Positions 17,315-24,981 of a stretch of 50,488 nt of DNA are shown here, piece by piece. The DNA comes from LBZV01 sp000993855. Its GTDB lineage: Bacteria > Patescibacteriota > Microgenomatia > Curtissbacterales > GWA2-41-24. The stretch lies in contig CAZBKB010000006.1 of NCBI GenBank assembly GCA_964492425.1, positions 1 through 50,488 of the forward strand, written 5' to 3'. The first letter of the stretch is position 1. Every line of letters begins with the position of its first letter. A program made the position numbers and the translations under genes. A model generated the notes under the pieces. It was given only the letters and a program-made list of their open reading frames with translations, was not told where the DNA came from and did not search any database.

Positions 17315-17720
17315 CGGCAGTCTTTTCTATCGCCCCCTGGGCAATTTTGTGTGCGCTGTCAACGTTTCCCCCTTCTATTGCGGCCAGCGCATCTTTTAAG
17401 GCCGTCTCTTCGTGCGCACGCAAAAGATCGCCCTTAACTTTAGTATACAAAATTTCGAATTGCTTGTGCCGCTCGGAAAGGCCCTTATAAAAATCAACAA
17501 TTGTCTTCTCGTGTCTCTCAACCGCGTCTATAGTTGCAATTGTCTCCCGTGCTATTTGCTGTGCTTCTCCAACCGTCAAGGAACCATTGCCAAGGCTTTC
17601 AATAATCTCATCCAGCACTTCACGCTCGATTTTGTTTTTTAGCGAAACACTATTTTCAGCCACTGATTCCACTATAATGCCAATGTTTGCACAACTGCAA
17701 GAAAATTTGGTATCATCCAT
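17292..17720 (-). CDS. Small helical protein, unknown function, first gene of operon
   Basis: 142 residues, mostly helical and charged. Two Cys lie near the N-terminus (CSCAN). No transmembrane segment is visible. The segment after residue 85 looks like a helical hairpin with an Ala/Glu-rich, TPR-like turn (ALAAIEGGNVDSAHKIAQGA). It is the first gene of the minus-strand operon that ends in the tail-anchored coiled-coil protein. Its ATG lies only 12 bp from the divergent rplY start, so the promoters of both genes must lie within each other's coding sequence. Confidence 0.65.
   Translation of the reverse strand: MDDTKFSCSCANIGIIVESVAENSVSLKNKIEREVLDEIIESLGNGSLTVGEAQQIARETIATIDAVERHEKTIVDFYKGLSERHKQFEILYTKVKGDLLRAHEETALKDALAAIEGGNVDSAHKIAQGAIEKTADETDIDK
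17673..17678 (+). promoter_or_regulatory. Possible -10 of rplY
   Basis: A TATAAT hexamer inside the opposing gene, 54 bp before the rplY ATG. No convincing -35 is present. Confidence 0.35.
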
Positions 17721-17732
17721 AAACTAATAATC

Positions 17733-18494
17733 ATGGAACAAACACCGCTAGTCGCACAGCAAAGGACAATACTTGGCAAGAAAGTAAAAAACATTCGGGC
17801 CGAAGGTTTTGTTCCGGCGCACGTTTTTGGTCATAAGGTTAAAACAACACACGTTCAGGTTAAAGCGACTGACTTTCATAAGGTTTTTGAGAAAGTCGGC
17901 GAAACAGGAATTATTGCACTTAGCATTGGAGATCAGAAAAAACCGGTTCTTGTTAAGGATACTCAAGTCCACCCGGCAACCGACGATCTCCTGCACATAG
18001 ATTTCTATCAAGTGAACCTGTCAGAAAAAGTCAGAGTTAACGTTCCTTTGGAAATTACTGATGAAGCACCGGCCGTCGAAAAGAAAATCGGGCTTCTCCT
18101 AACACCCGTTTCCGAAGTCGAAGTTGAAGCACTGCCTGCCGATCTTCCTGAAAATATCGAGGTGGATGTATCTAATCTTTCCGAAATCGGAGACGAAATT
18201 AAAGTTAAAGACATGAAAGTCGACCGCTCAAAAGTCACAGTGATTACCGATGAAGAGCTTGTCGTTGCCCAAATCGGTGAGCTTGTAACCAAAGAAATGG
18301 AAGCAGTTGAAGCTGAAATCGAAGCCGAGCAGGCCGAAGCCCAAGCAGAAGCAGCCGCAGAAGGTGCAGCTCCGGCAGAGGGAGCCGAAGCAGAAAAAAA
18401 GGCCGAAGGCGAAGCTGCAACCACAGAAGGCACTGAAAATGTAACCACGGAGAGCACGGAAGAGAAAAAAGAGAACATTGATAAGAATCAATAA
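17733..18494 (+). CDS. rplY: 50S ribosomal protein L25/CTC with acidic C-terminal tail
   Basis: 253 residues. The N-terminal half is the L25 5S-rRNA-binding domain (GKKVKNIRAEGFVPAHVFGH) and is followed by the beta-barrel TL5/CTC domain (VNVPLEITDEAP...). From about residue 185 the protein runs into a low-complexity Glu/Ala tail of about 65 residues, longer than usual. Near the end of the gene, ACCACGGAG and AGCACGGAA form a short 9-bp direct repeat. L25 binds 5S rRNA in the large subunit. The gene is divergent from the three-gene operon, and its 3' end overlaps the possible TTG start of the following GxxExxY gene. Confidence 0.93.
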   Translation: MEQTPLVAQQRTILGKKVKNIRAEGFVPAHVFGHKVKTTHVQVKATDFHKVFEKVGETGIIALSIGDQKKPVLVKDTQVHPATDDLLHIDFYQVNLSEKVRVNVPLEITDEAPAVEKKIGLLLTPVSEVEVEALPADLPENIEVDVSNLSEIGDEIKVKDMKVDRSKVTVITDEELVVAQIGELVTKEMEAVEAEIEAEQAEAQAEAAAEGAAPAEGAEAEKKAEGEAATTEGTENVTTESTEEKKENIDKNQ

Positions 18495-18888
18495 GTCTGT
18501 GGTTGCAGTGGTTGCAAATAAAAATTATCTCCATAGCGACCTCACGGAAAAAATAATCAAAGCGGCGATAAAAGTACACAGTCATCTGGGGCCTGGGTTC
18601 GTTGAAAAAATATATCAACGAGCACTGGAAATAGAACTAAAAAACAATCAAATCGGGGTAGAAAGAGAAAAGATATTAAAGCTTAGCTACAGTGGGGTAA
18701 ACATCGGCACGGATAAAGTGGATTTTGAAGTGGATAGAAAGGTATTAGTGGAGCTTAAAGCAGTCACGGAATTATCAGATATCCACAAAGCACAATTAAT
18801 CTCCTATCTTAAAGCCTCTAAGCATAGAATCGGACTTTTAATAAACTTTGCCCAACAAAAACTTCAAGTAAAAAGAGTAATAGTTTGA
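18478..18888 (+). CDS. GxxExxY family protein
   Basis: 136 residues from a TTG; GTG codons at 18499 or 18508 are alternative starts, and none has a clear ribosome binding site. The name-giving motif is present as GFVEKIYQRAL (G-x2-E-x2-Y), preceded by HSHLGP and followed by DFEVDRKVLVELKAV, which has the Asp...Glu-x-Lys spacing of PD-(D/E)XK nuclease folds. The function of the family is unknown. An 18-bp sequence, GTGGTTGCAGTGGTTGCA, lies at the start of the frame and recurs with one mismatch 441 bp downstream (18940-18957), so the gene is bracketed by direct repeats. It may be a mobile or recently inserted unit. Confidence 0.8.
   Translation: MIRINKSVVAVVANKNYLHSDLTEKIIKAAIKVHSHLGPGFVEKIYQRALEIELKNNQIGVEREKILKLSYSGVNIGTDKVDFEVDRKVLVELKAVTELSDIHKAQLISYLKASKHRIGLLINFAQQKLQVKRVIV
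18499..18516. repeat. Left direct repeat bracketing the GxxExxY gene
   Basis: GTGGTTGCAGTGGTTGCA, itself two 9-bp units. It matches 17 of 18 positions with 18940-18957. Confidence 0.8.
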
Positions 18889-18939
18889 ACAATCGGCGCC
18901 AAGATCTCTCAGTGTAATCAGTACAGCCTCTTTATTTCA

Positions 18940-18957
18940 GTGGCTGCAGTGGTTGCA
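18940..18957. repeat. Right direct repeat bracketing the GxxExxY gene
   Basis: GTGGCTGCAGTGGTTGCA, the second copy, 52 bp after the stop codon of the GxxExxY gene. Confidence 0.8.
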
Positions 18958-19056
18958 TGCGGTAATTATTGCGAGAATTTTGCGGTAATTAGCAAAATTC
19001 GAAGCCACTCGAAGCTTTCTTGATCCTCATAGCTTTAGCGACGTGGATAGCGAAGT

Positions 19057-19114
19057 AGGGCGGAGATTATGCGTTAATTAGCATAATCGACGCCCTGAGC
19101 AAGATCGAAGGGCG
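19057..19114. repeat. Mutually exclusive hairpins with CTGAGCAAGATCGAAG core
   Basis: The segment CGCCCT (19091-19096) can pair with AGGGCG upstream (19057-19062) or downstream (19109-19114). The second pairing forms the hairpin CGCCCT-GAGCAAGATCGA-AGGGCG, whose core resembles the one upstream of groES at 31420-31440. Confidence 0.6.
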
Positions 19115-19139
19115 ATAATTATACGGGAATAGCAAGAAA

Positions 19140-19230
19140 TTGTTATATAGCTATATGGTTATATTGTCAGATTATAATCACGTTTAATTGATTTTCAATG
19201 TATCAACATAGCAATATAACAATATATCAA
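19140..19230. repeat. 27-bp imperfect inverted repeat downstream of valS
   Basis: Arms 19140-19166 and 19204-19230, each made of roughly 8-bp units like AATATAAC; 21 of 27 positions pair. It begins 2 bp beyond the valS stop on the minus strand and may end transcription, though there is no U-run. Confidence 0.5.
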
Positions 19231-19232
19231 TC

Positions 19233-21361
19233 TCAAGTGGCCGTAGGCCACGTTTCTTGCATAATACTTTCTCGCTTGACATCAAATTTCTGATAAAGCT
19301 CCTCAGTCAAAAACGGCATAAACGGATGGAGTAAAATCAATACCTGTTTCAACACGTGCTCCAAAGTCGGTTGTGCATCATCGCGTTTTTCCTTAGTCAA
19401 TTCGATGTATTTGTCCGCAAATTCGTGCCAGACAAATTCGTAAAGCGCGTCAACTGCCAAATGGAGTTCAAGCGAATCTAAATGCTTTNNNNNNNNNNCG
19501 AATCATCTGTGTTTCGTGTTTCGTGTTTCGTGTTTCGTGTTTCGTGTTTGAGCTCAAGTACAAATCTTGCAATATTCCTAATCTTCGTCCCAAAATTCCT
19601 GAAATTCTTTCCTCTCTCGTCCATCGTTGCCTTACTGACCCTGCCGTCTCGCCCAGGAATTGCATAGGTATAAAGCGCCATCCTCGTCGCATCCACTCCC
19701 CACTTATCAATCAGATACTGTGGCTCGATTCCATTTCCCAAAGATTTGGAAAATTTCCTTCCCTCTAAATCCCTTAGCATTCCATGGAAAAACATGGTTT
19801 TAAATGGTATTTGCTCTGTAAAATAAACAGAAAGCATAATCATTCTGGCAATCCATAGGTATTTAATCTCCGGCGCCGATATCTCAAAATCCCACGGAAA
19901 GTACTTATCAAACATATCAGTATTTATAGGCAATAGAACTTTTGACGACGGTTTACCCTGAGGAGCACCTAATGCGACGAAGGGCCAAAGTCCTGAAGAA
20001 AACCACGTATCCAAAACCTGCTCATCCTGCACCCAGCCTTTTCCTGGTGACTCAAGCGATACTTTTATCTCTGCACCTTTTGATTTATCACTTTTCCCTT
20101 GTCCCTTATCACTTATGTGATACCAAACCGGTATTCTATGCCCCCACCAAAGTGATCTCGAAATACACCAGTCGTGAATATCTATTAACCACTCCATTAA
20201 TATTTTTTTATAATTTTTCGGTAAAAAGTTTATCTCATCACGATTGATCGCTTTTATTGCCTCTTTTGCAAGATCGTCCATCTTAACAAACCACTCCTCA
20301 GAAATTAGCGGTTCAACAACACTTTTGCATCTTTCGCAAACCGCAACATTGTGGACATAGTCTTCTTCCTTCTCGATAGCCCCCAAGGCCCTCAATTTTT
20401 CTGCAACTTTTTCCCGAGCCTCTTGTACTTTTAATCCTGAAAATTTGCCGCAAATTTCTGTGAGTTTTTCCTCTTTACTGATAGCCGATATAATCTCCAA
20501 ATGATTGTCTCGTCCGATTTCATAATCAAGAAGGTCATGTGCCGGAGTAATTTTTAAAGCGCCGGTTCCGAAGCCTTTTTCTACCCGTTTGTCCGCAAGG
20601 ACTAACATTAGCCGTCCTGTTAACGGATTCTCTACTTTACCGCCGACTGATTTACTATACTTTGGGTGATTTGGATAAACTGCGATTGCCACATCCGCAA
20701 ATATTGTTTCCGGTCTGGTAGTTGCAACAGTAATAAATTCATGTTCCCGTTTCTTTTTTAATGTTTCCAGTTTATAGTTTACAAAGTACAGCTTTTCGCT
20801 CCTCTCTTCGTACTCCATTTCCACATCCTCTATTGCCGTATTGCACTTAGGACACCACTGGACGATATACGGTCCCTTGTATATTAAGCCCTTTTCCCAA
20901 AATGTTTTGAACTCTTCAAAAACTGCTTGTCTAGGTCCTTCGTCTAAAGTAAAAACTTCTCTAGACCAGTCAGCGGAAATTCCAAATATTGTCCAAGTAT
21001 CATGAAATGATTTATAAATTTCTTCTTTAAATTTCCATGCTTCCTCCAGCCATTTATCGCGTTCCAAAGATTTTTTATGTTTACCCTCCTTAGAAAGTTT
21101 TTTATCCAGTGTACCCTCAAACTGTATGCCCGCATGATCCACGCCGGGCAAAAGCAAGACTTCGTATCCGGAAAGCCGCTTGTATCTTGCAACGGCGTCC
21201 ATTATAGAGTGCTGAAGAGCATGGCCAAGGTGCAACTCGCCGGTGAGGTTTGGCGGCGGCATCAATAGTGAATATATTTTTTTTGAAGTAGTCGGGTCAA
21301 AAGAAAAAAGCATTTTCCCTTGCCAAAATTTATATATATCTGATTCCTGATTTTTATCCAT
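19233..21361 (-). CDS. valS: Valyl-tRNA synthetase (interrupted by assembly gap)
   Basis: Charges tRNA-Val. The class I signatures are clear: HLGH in PPPNLTGELHLGHAL near residue 45 and KFSKS in GRKFSKSLGNG. The editing domain and a Cys-rich region (CPKCNTAIED; CERCKSVVEP) are also present. Ten N at 19489-19498 shift the frame: upstream the protein reads to FVLEL followed by KHETRNT repeats, and downstream it resumes KHLDSLELHLAVDALYEFVW. Compared with other ValRS, a stretch around WILSRL is missing, so the real gap is probably longer than 10 bp. The C-terminus stops soon after the anticodon-binding domain and lacks the usual coiled-coil arm. A GC-rich stem GTGGCC-GTA-GGCCAC covers the last codons. 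Confidence 0.93.
19489..19498. other. Assembly gap (10 N) inside valS
   Basis: Scaffold join of arbitrary length, directly beside a 7-bp tandem repeat. Repeat collapse is the likely cause of the break. Confidence 0.99.
19509..19543. repeat. Heptamer tandem repeat, unit GTGTTTC, inside valS
   Basis: Four exact GTGTTTC copies plus GTGTTTG. On the coding strand it is read as KHETRNTKHETRNT, a sequence foreign to valyl-tRNA synthetases. It lies 10 bp from the assembly gap. Confidence 0.92.
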
Positions 21362-21368
21362 GTTAAAA

Positions 21369-21374
21369 AATATA
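21369..21374 (-). promoter_or_regulatory. Possible -10 of valS
   Basis: TATATT on the minus strand, ending 7 bp before the valS ATG. TTGAAA (21390-21395) is a possible -35 at the short spacing of 15 bp. The 188-bp spacer to tsaD also holds two CACGTG palindromes (21454-21459 and 21499-21504) that could pair. Confidence 0.35.
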
Positions 21375-21549
21375 TTCTAAATTGTTTTCTTTCAACAAGT
21401 AATTATATATTAACCCATCGACAATATTTTTCGCGTGATATTTTGAATGCTTTCACGTGAGGGAAATATATTGAAATTAAAAAATATTTATTTACTCCCA
21501 CGTGCAAAATCTGAGTCCTGTGGAAAACTTATTTGATGCTGATTAACTT

Positions 21550-22530
21550 TTAAAAGTGTAAGCCGGAGTCGGCAGAAAGACTTAAGGGGTCAACGATATT
21601 CCTATTATAAAAAGCGGCCGCGGCTATCATTGCTCCGTTGTCTACACTAAAATTTTTCCTTGGAAACATCACGGATAATCCGTTATCTCTCTCGTCGAAT
21701 ATCTGTCTCAACCGGCTGTTAGCAGAGACTCCCCCGCCAACAACAATTCTACTTGCACCGTACTCGCCGGCGGCCTTTAGCGTTTTACTAACCAGCACAT
21801 CTACTACCGCCTCCTGAAAAAAATAACAAACATGATCCTTAGAAAAATTTTTATTTTTCTCTAAATAATTAACAACAGAAGTTTTGAGTCCCGAAAAAGA
21901 AAAATTGTAATCGCCAGATTTTAACATCGGCTTAGGAAACGGATTAACATCGCCATTTCTTGTATACTTTTCGGCACATGATTCAACAGCAGGCCCGCCG
22001 GGGTATCCCAGCCCTAGCACTTTTGCAACCTTATCAAATGCCTCCCCCGCGGCATCATCCAGAGTACTGCCAAGTAACTTGTGTGAATTTGTATTTTTAA
22101 AAAATAGTAAATCCGTGTGGCCGCCGGAAACGATGAGTGCAACGGCAGGAAATAAAATATCGCGATCCCCATCTAACCAATTCGAGTAAAAATGGCCGAC
22201 TAAATGGTTAACTGCAATGAGCGGCTTATTCCATGCATACGCCAACGCCTTTGCACTTTCAACACCAACCAATAAAGGACCGATTAGGCCTGGGCCATAG
22301 CTAACGCCAATAGCATCAATCTTGTCGACAGAGACTTTTTTAACTGCCTCTGAAATTAGAGGAATAATTACTTTAACCTGTTCCCTGGCCGCTACCTCTG
22401 GTAGCACACCCGAATATTTTTTTTGCATTTCAACAGAAGAAGAAAGAATATTAACAAGTATTTCATGACCATCACGTACGATTGCCACACCAGTTTCGTC
22501 ACATGTGGACTCAATTCCTAGAATATTCAT
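21550..22530 (-). CDS. tsaD: tRNA threonylcarbamoyladenosine transferase TsaD
   Basis: 326 residues. The start MNILGIESTCDETGVAIV is the Kae1/TsaD ASKHA nucleotide-binding signature. The metal-binding pair His109 and His113 lies in NHLVGH, and later motifs SGGHTDL and GGGVSANSRLR fit the family. TsaD transfers the threonylcarbamoyl group to A37 of ANN-decoding tRNAs, working with TsaB, TsaE and TsaC (none in this window). It follows the DUF192 gene by 4 bp, so the two are an operon. Confidence 0.96.
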   Translation of the reverse strand: MNILGIESTCDETGVAIVRDGHEILVNILSSSVEMQKKYSGVLPEVAAREQVKVIIPLISEAVKKVSVDKIDAIGVSYGPGLIGPLLVGVESAKALAYAWNKPLIAVNHLVGHFYSNWLDGDRDILFPAVALIVSGGHTDLLFFKNTNSHKLLGSTLDDAAGEAFDKVAKVLGLGYPGGPAVESCAEKYTRNGDVNPFPKPMLKSGDYNFSFSGLKTSVVNYLEKNKNFSKDHVCYFFQEAVVDVLVSKTLKAAGEYGASRIVVGGGVSANSRLRQIFDERDNGLSVMFPRKNFSVDNGAMIAAAAFYNRNIVDPLSLSADSGLHF

Positions 22531-22534
22531 AATG

Positions 22535-23038
22535 TTAGAATTCTACACTATCGCCAATTTGAATATTATTAAGTGAAGCAAGCCCTGCATTAATTTCTAA
22601 AACGTATTTACTATCACCCTTAGGCGTATAAATTGTTAGATCTCGGTCATTCTTATTTGGTTCTGGTGCTACTTTATCTGATATGTCAACAATTTTTTTA
22701 TTTTTATCAATCCAGATGATATCTATTGCAAATCTCATATCCTTCATCCAGATGGAATATATATCGCTCTTTTCAAATACAAATAGCATTGCATGATCAA
22801 TCGGTAAGCTCTCACGATCAGACAAACCTTTCTCTCTCTCACTTTGGCTATCTGCGATTTCCACACTAAAAGTACTGTTGCGAATATTAATTGTATCTTT
22901 TATAGAAGCTGATTTAGAGGCATTGGTTTTAGGTAAACTTTTATTAACTAAACCAGCAGAAGTAAACCCTTTACCAAAAATTAAAAGAACAATTATCACC
23001 AAAAATAAGCCACCTATTAAAGCAAGATCCTTTTTCAC
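22535..23038 (-). CDS. DUF192 family protein, membrane-anchored
   Basis: 167 residues. An N-terminal hydrophobic segment (about 6-26, ALIGGLFLVIIVLLIFG) is followed by a DUF192 domain: E-R-E-K-GLSDRESLPIDHAMLFVF, then IWMKDMRFAIDIIWID, then YVLEINAG. DUF192 is a small beta barrel of unknown biochemical role, often exported. It lies 4 bp upstream of tsaD on the same strand, probably sharing its transcript. No catalytic site can be assigned. Confidence 0.88.
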   Translation of the reverse strand: MKKDLALIGGLFLVIIVLLIFGKGFTSAGLVNKSLPKTNASKSASIKDTINIRNSTFSVEIADSQSEREKGLSDRESLPIDHAMLFVFEKSDIYSIWMKDMRFAIDIIWIDKNKKIVDISDKVAPEPNKNDRDLTIYTPKGDSKYVLEINAGLASLNNIQIGDSVEF

Positions 23039-23066
23039 TTTTATTCAGTGTATCACGTACTATTAA

Positions 23067-24941
23067 CTATCCCGCAGTACCAACTAGATATACAGCTTGC
23101 CAGGGTCTAAATATAGACTTAAATGTATCATCAATAATAACTTGACCATTTTTGTAGACTTTTCTTCCAAATACAGATGTAGCACCGGCGGCGGCATAAT
23201 CCACTTGCTTTATAGTGCCCCTTGGAAGTGTTGGGTCATCTTGGTATATTGGCTCAGGTGCAGGAATAATGTTAGTTACAATTGGTTCTGATAACTCGGT
23301 CCTCCTGCCATCATTAGTGCCGTAAATATCCACCTGGAGTCTTGAGTTAGACCTGTCAACTGTAGTTTGAATCAAAACATGATGATCTGTGTCGTTCTTA
23401 AATTGCAGATCAACAGTAGGAGAAAAAATTGTAGCATCTAACCCCGCTTTAAAGCCTTTTTGCTCATAATATGATACTCGATACGCATGAGCAGTTCTTT
23501 TAAGTATAGGAAGTCCAGAATTTAACGCCGCTCTAAATACGGTAGTAGAAACTTGACAGATACCACCCCCATCGTCCAAAACAGTCCTGCCAGATTTGAT
23601 TACATATGCTTGCTTAAAACCTTGTTCTGCAGATACAGGACCAACGACTCCAATAAAAGAAAACGTTTCACCGGGCTTAATAAGTATTCCATTTATCAAA
23701 CTTGCGCCAAGTGCAATATTGTGGATTCTGTTTGGAATTGAACCTGCGAAATATGAAACACCACTACCAATGAGTTCGCGAATTCCTAATTTATTTATTT
23801 CTTCATTGGCAAATTTTGCCTTTGTCACAACGACAGGTAAATCAATGGAGATATTTTTATTATTATTTTCAAGAGCTTCAGCAACTTTCTGAACTATCAG
23901 TTTTTTAGCTTCATCATTTTTTAATGATTGTCCGTCTTGGGCGCTGGCAAATTCAATTATCTTACCCCCTTCAAAGCGTAAAGTCGCATCTCGGGCACTT
24001 TTGTTGATAACTTCAGAAATGGAAGCTAATAATTCATCAACCTTTTTGTTATTTAATGTCAGGTTTAAATCTCGATACTGGAAATCGCCGATAGCTGCAC
24101 GCTTAATTATGAACGGATTATCAAAATCAAATTGGGCAAACTCAATAGAGGTTTGACCTTGAGGATAAAATCTTAAAAGGTCATAAAAATTTTTCTCACT
24201 AATTATCCATTTATCGTATCTAAAAAAAAGTGTAACTTTTAGCCCTTCAAGTTTTTGAACAGCTTCATATGCTTTTTCGACTGCAGAATCAGGTATTGCT
24301 GGTTCACCCGTCATCACTTGTAACTGAATCTCATTAGTTTGTAAATTATCTAAGTTGTTTTTAAACTCGGCAATCAATTTACTTCTATTAAAAGTGTTTC
24401 CTTCCTCAGATGCTATTTTTTGTATCCCAGTAGAACTAAAATTAATGCTTGCATCTATTGCACTTTTGTCGAGATAGCCAAACTTAGATTCAATAGCAGT
24501 GAAAAATATTTTAGAATTTATAAAGTAGCTGCTATTAATATGCTTTTTGATATGTAAATTAGATAAGCTTTCCAAAATCGATTGGTTTTGATATCGCGTG
24601 AATATTTCATCAATAACCTCGTGACTATCAAAAGAAACACCAAGCTCGTCCAAACTAAACTCATGCTTATTTTCACCATATGCAACGACAACTTTCTCAC
24701 GGCCATATACCTCAATAGCTCTATCAACTATAACTTCAACTTCAGACCTGTTTTTTCCACCTAACGAAAAGTGAGAAAAGTGTGTGTTTGGTAAAACATG
24801 TTTGTCATAATAAGTAAATAATAATAGATAAAAAGAGATAATTATTGCGCTAACTAGAAATAAGCCTATAATAGATACAAAATACTTTCTTTTCTTTATT
24901 AAATTTCGTATTTTTTTATGGTAAAGCACAAATATCTTCAT
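23067..24941 (-). CDS. VanW-family protein with peptidoglycan-binding-like repeats
   Basis: 624 residues from the ATG at 24941 (MKIFVLYHKK). In-frame codons extend further but would run into the divergent gene. A basic N-terminus is followed by one transmembrane helix (about 22-46) and a long exported part. This includes repeats resembling the PG_binding_4 domain of YoaR proteins (for example EVIVDRAIEVYG, KAYEAVQKLEG) and a C-terminal VanW domain with ETFSFIGVVGPVS and DDGGGICQVSTTVFRAAL. VanW proteins occur in vancomycin-resistance clusters and widely in Gram-positive and CPR bacteria; the activity is unknown but cell-wall related. A TATAAT box lies 12 bp upstream of the ATG. Confidence 0.85.
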   Translation of the reverse strand: MKIFVLYHKKIRNLIKKRKYFVSIIGLFLVSAIIISFYLLLFTYYDKHVLPNTHFSHFSLGGKNRSEVEVIVDRAIEVYGREKVVVAYGENKHEFSLDELGVSFDSHEVIDEIFTRYQNQSILESLSNLHIKKHINSSYFINSKIFFTAIESKFGYLDKSAIDASINFSSTGIQKIASEEGNTFNRSKLIAEFKNNLDNLQTNEIQLQVMTGEPAIPDSAVEKAYEAVQKLEGLKVTLFFRYDKWIISEKNFYDLLRFYPQGQTSIEFAQFDFDNPFIIKRAAIGDFQYRDLNLTLNNKKVDELLASISEVINKSARDATLRFEGGKIIEFASAQDGQSLKNDEAKKLIVQKVAEALENNNKNISIDLPVVVTKAKFANEEINKLGIRELIGSGVSYFAGSIPNRIHNIALGASLINGILIKPGETFSFIGVVGPVSAEQGFKQAYVIKSGRTVLDDGGGICQVSTTVFRAALNSGLPILKRTAHAYRVSYYEQKGFKAGLDATIFSPTVDLQFKNDTDHHVLIQTTVDRSNSRLQVDIYGTNDGRRTELSEPIVTNIIPAPEPIYQDDPTLPRGTIKQVDYAAAGATSVFGRKVYKNGQVIIDDTFKSIFRPWQAVYLVGTAG

Positions 24942-24953
24942 TGATCTTATGTT

Positions 24954-24959
24954 ATTATA
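24954..24959 (-). promoter_or_regulatory. -10 box of the VanW-family gene
   Basis: A perfect TATAAT on the minus strand, 12 bp before the ATG at 24941, inside the 40-bp spacer between divergent genes. The predicted leader is only about 6 nt. Confidence 0.45.
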
Positions 24960-24981
24960 AAAGTGATTACGATATTTTCCT

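Larger units (their letters stand above)
18889..19232. other. 344-bp non-coding stretch rich in inverted repeats
   Basis: No credible gene. It contains: an outer stem AGTGGCT (18939-18945)/AGCCACT (19003-19009) around an inner stem GAATTTTGC/GCAAAATTC with loop GGTAATTA (18975-19000); a second stem AGGGCG-GA-GATTATGC/GCATAATC-GA-CGCCCT with the related loop GTTAATTA (19057-19096); a third arm AGGGCG at 19109-19114 competing for CGCCCT; and a 27-bp imperfect inverted repeat (19140-19166 with 19204-19230, 21 of 27 paired). The near-identical loops suggest that the first two hairpins are duplicates. Confidence 0.7.

Noticed and set aside
18478..18510. L25 and GxxExxY as one fused gene
   Set aside because: The L25 frame ends with its own stop at 18494 and the GxxExxY frame is different; they only overlap.
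19233..19710. Split or truncated valS as a real pseudogene
   Set aside because: The break coincides with the N run, and conserved sequence resumes on the other side, so an assembly gap is the simpler cause.
21519..21527. DnaA box TGTGGAAAA between tsaD and valS
   Set aside because: A single isolated copy with no trio or further boxes; expected by chance in AT-rich DNA.
21362..21549. T-box riboswitch upstream of valS
   Set aside because: No T-box bulge sequence, specifier loop or terminator/antiterminator pair could be found. Only two CACGTG palindromes are present.
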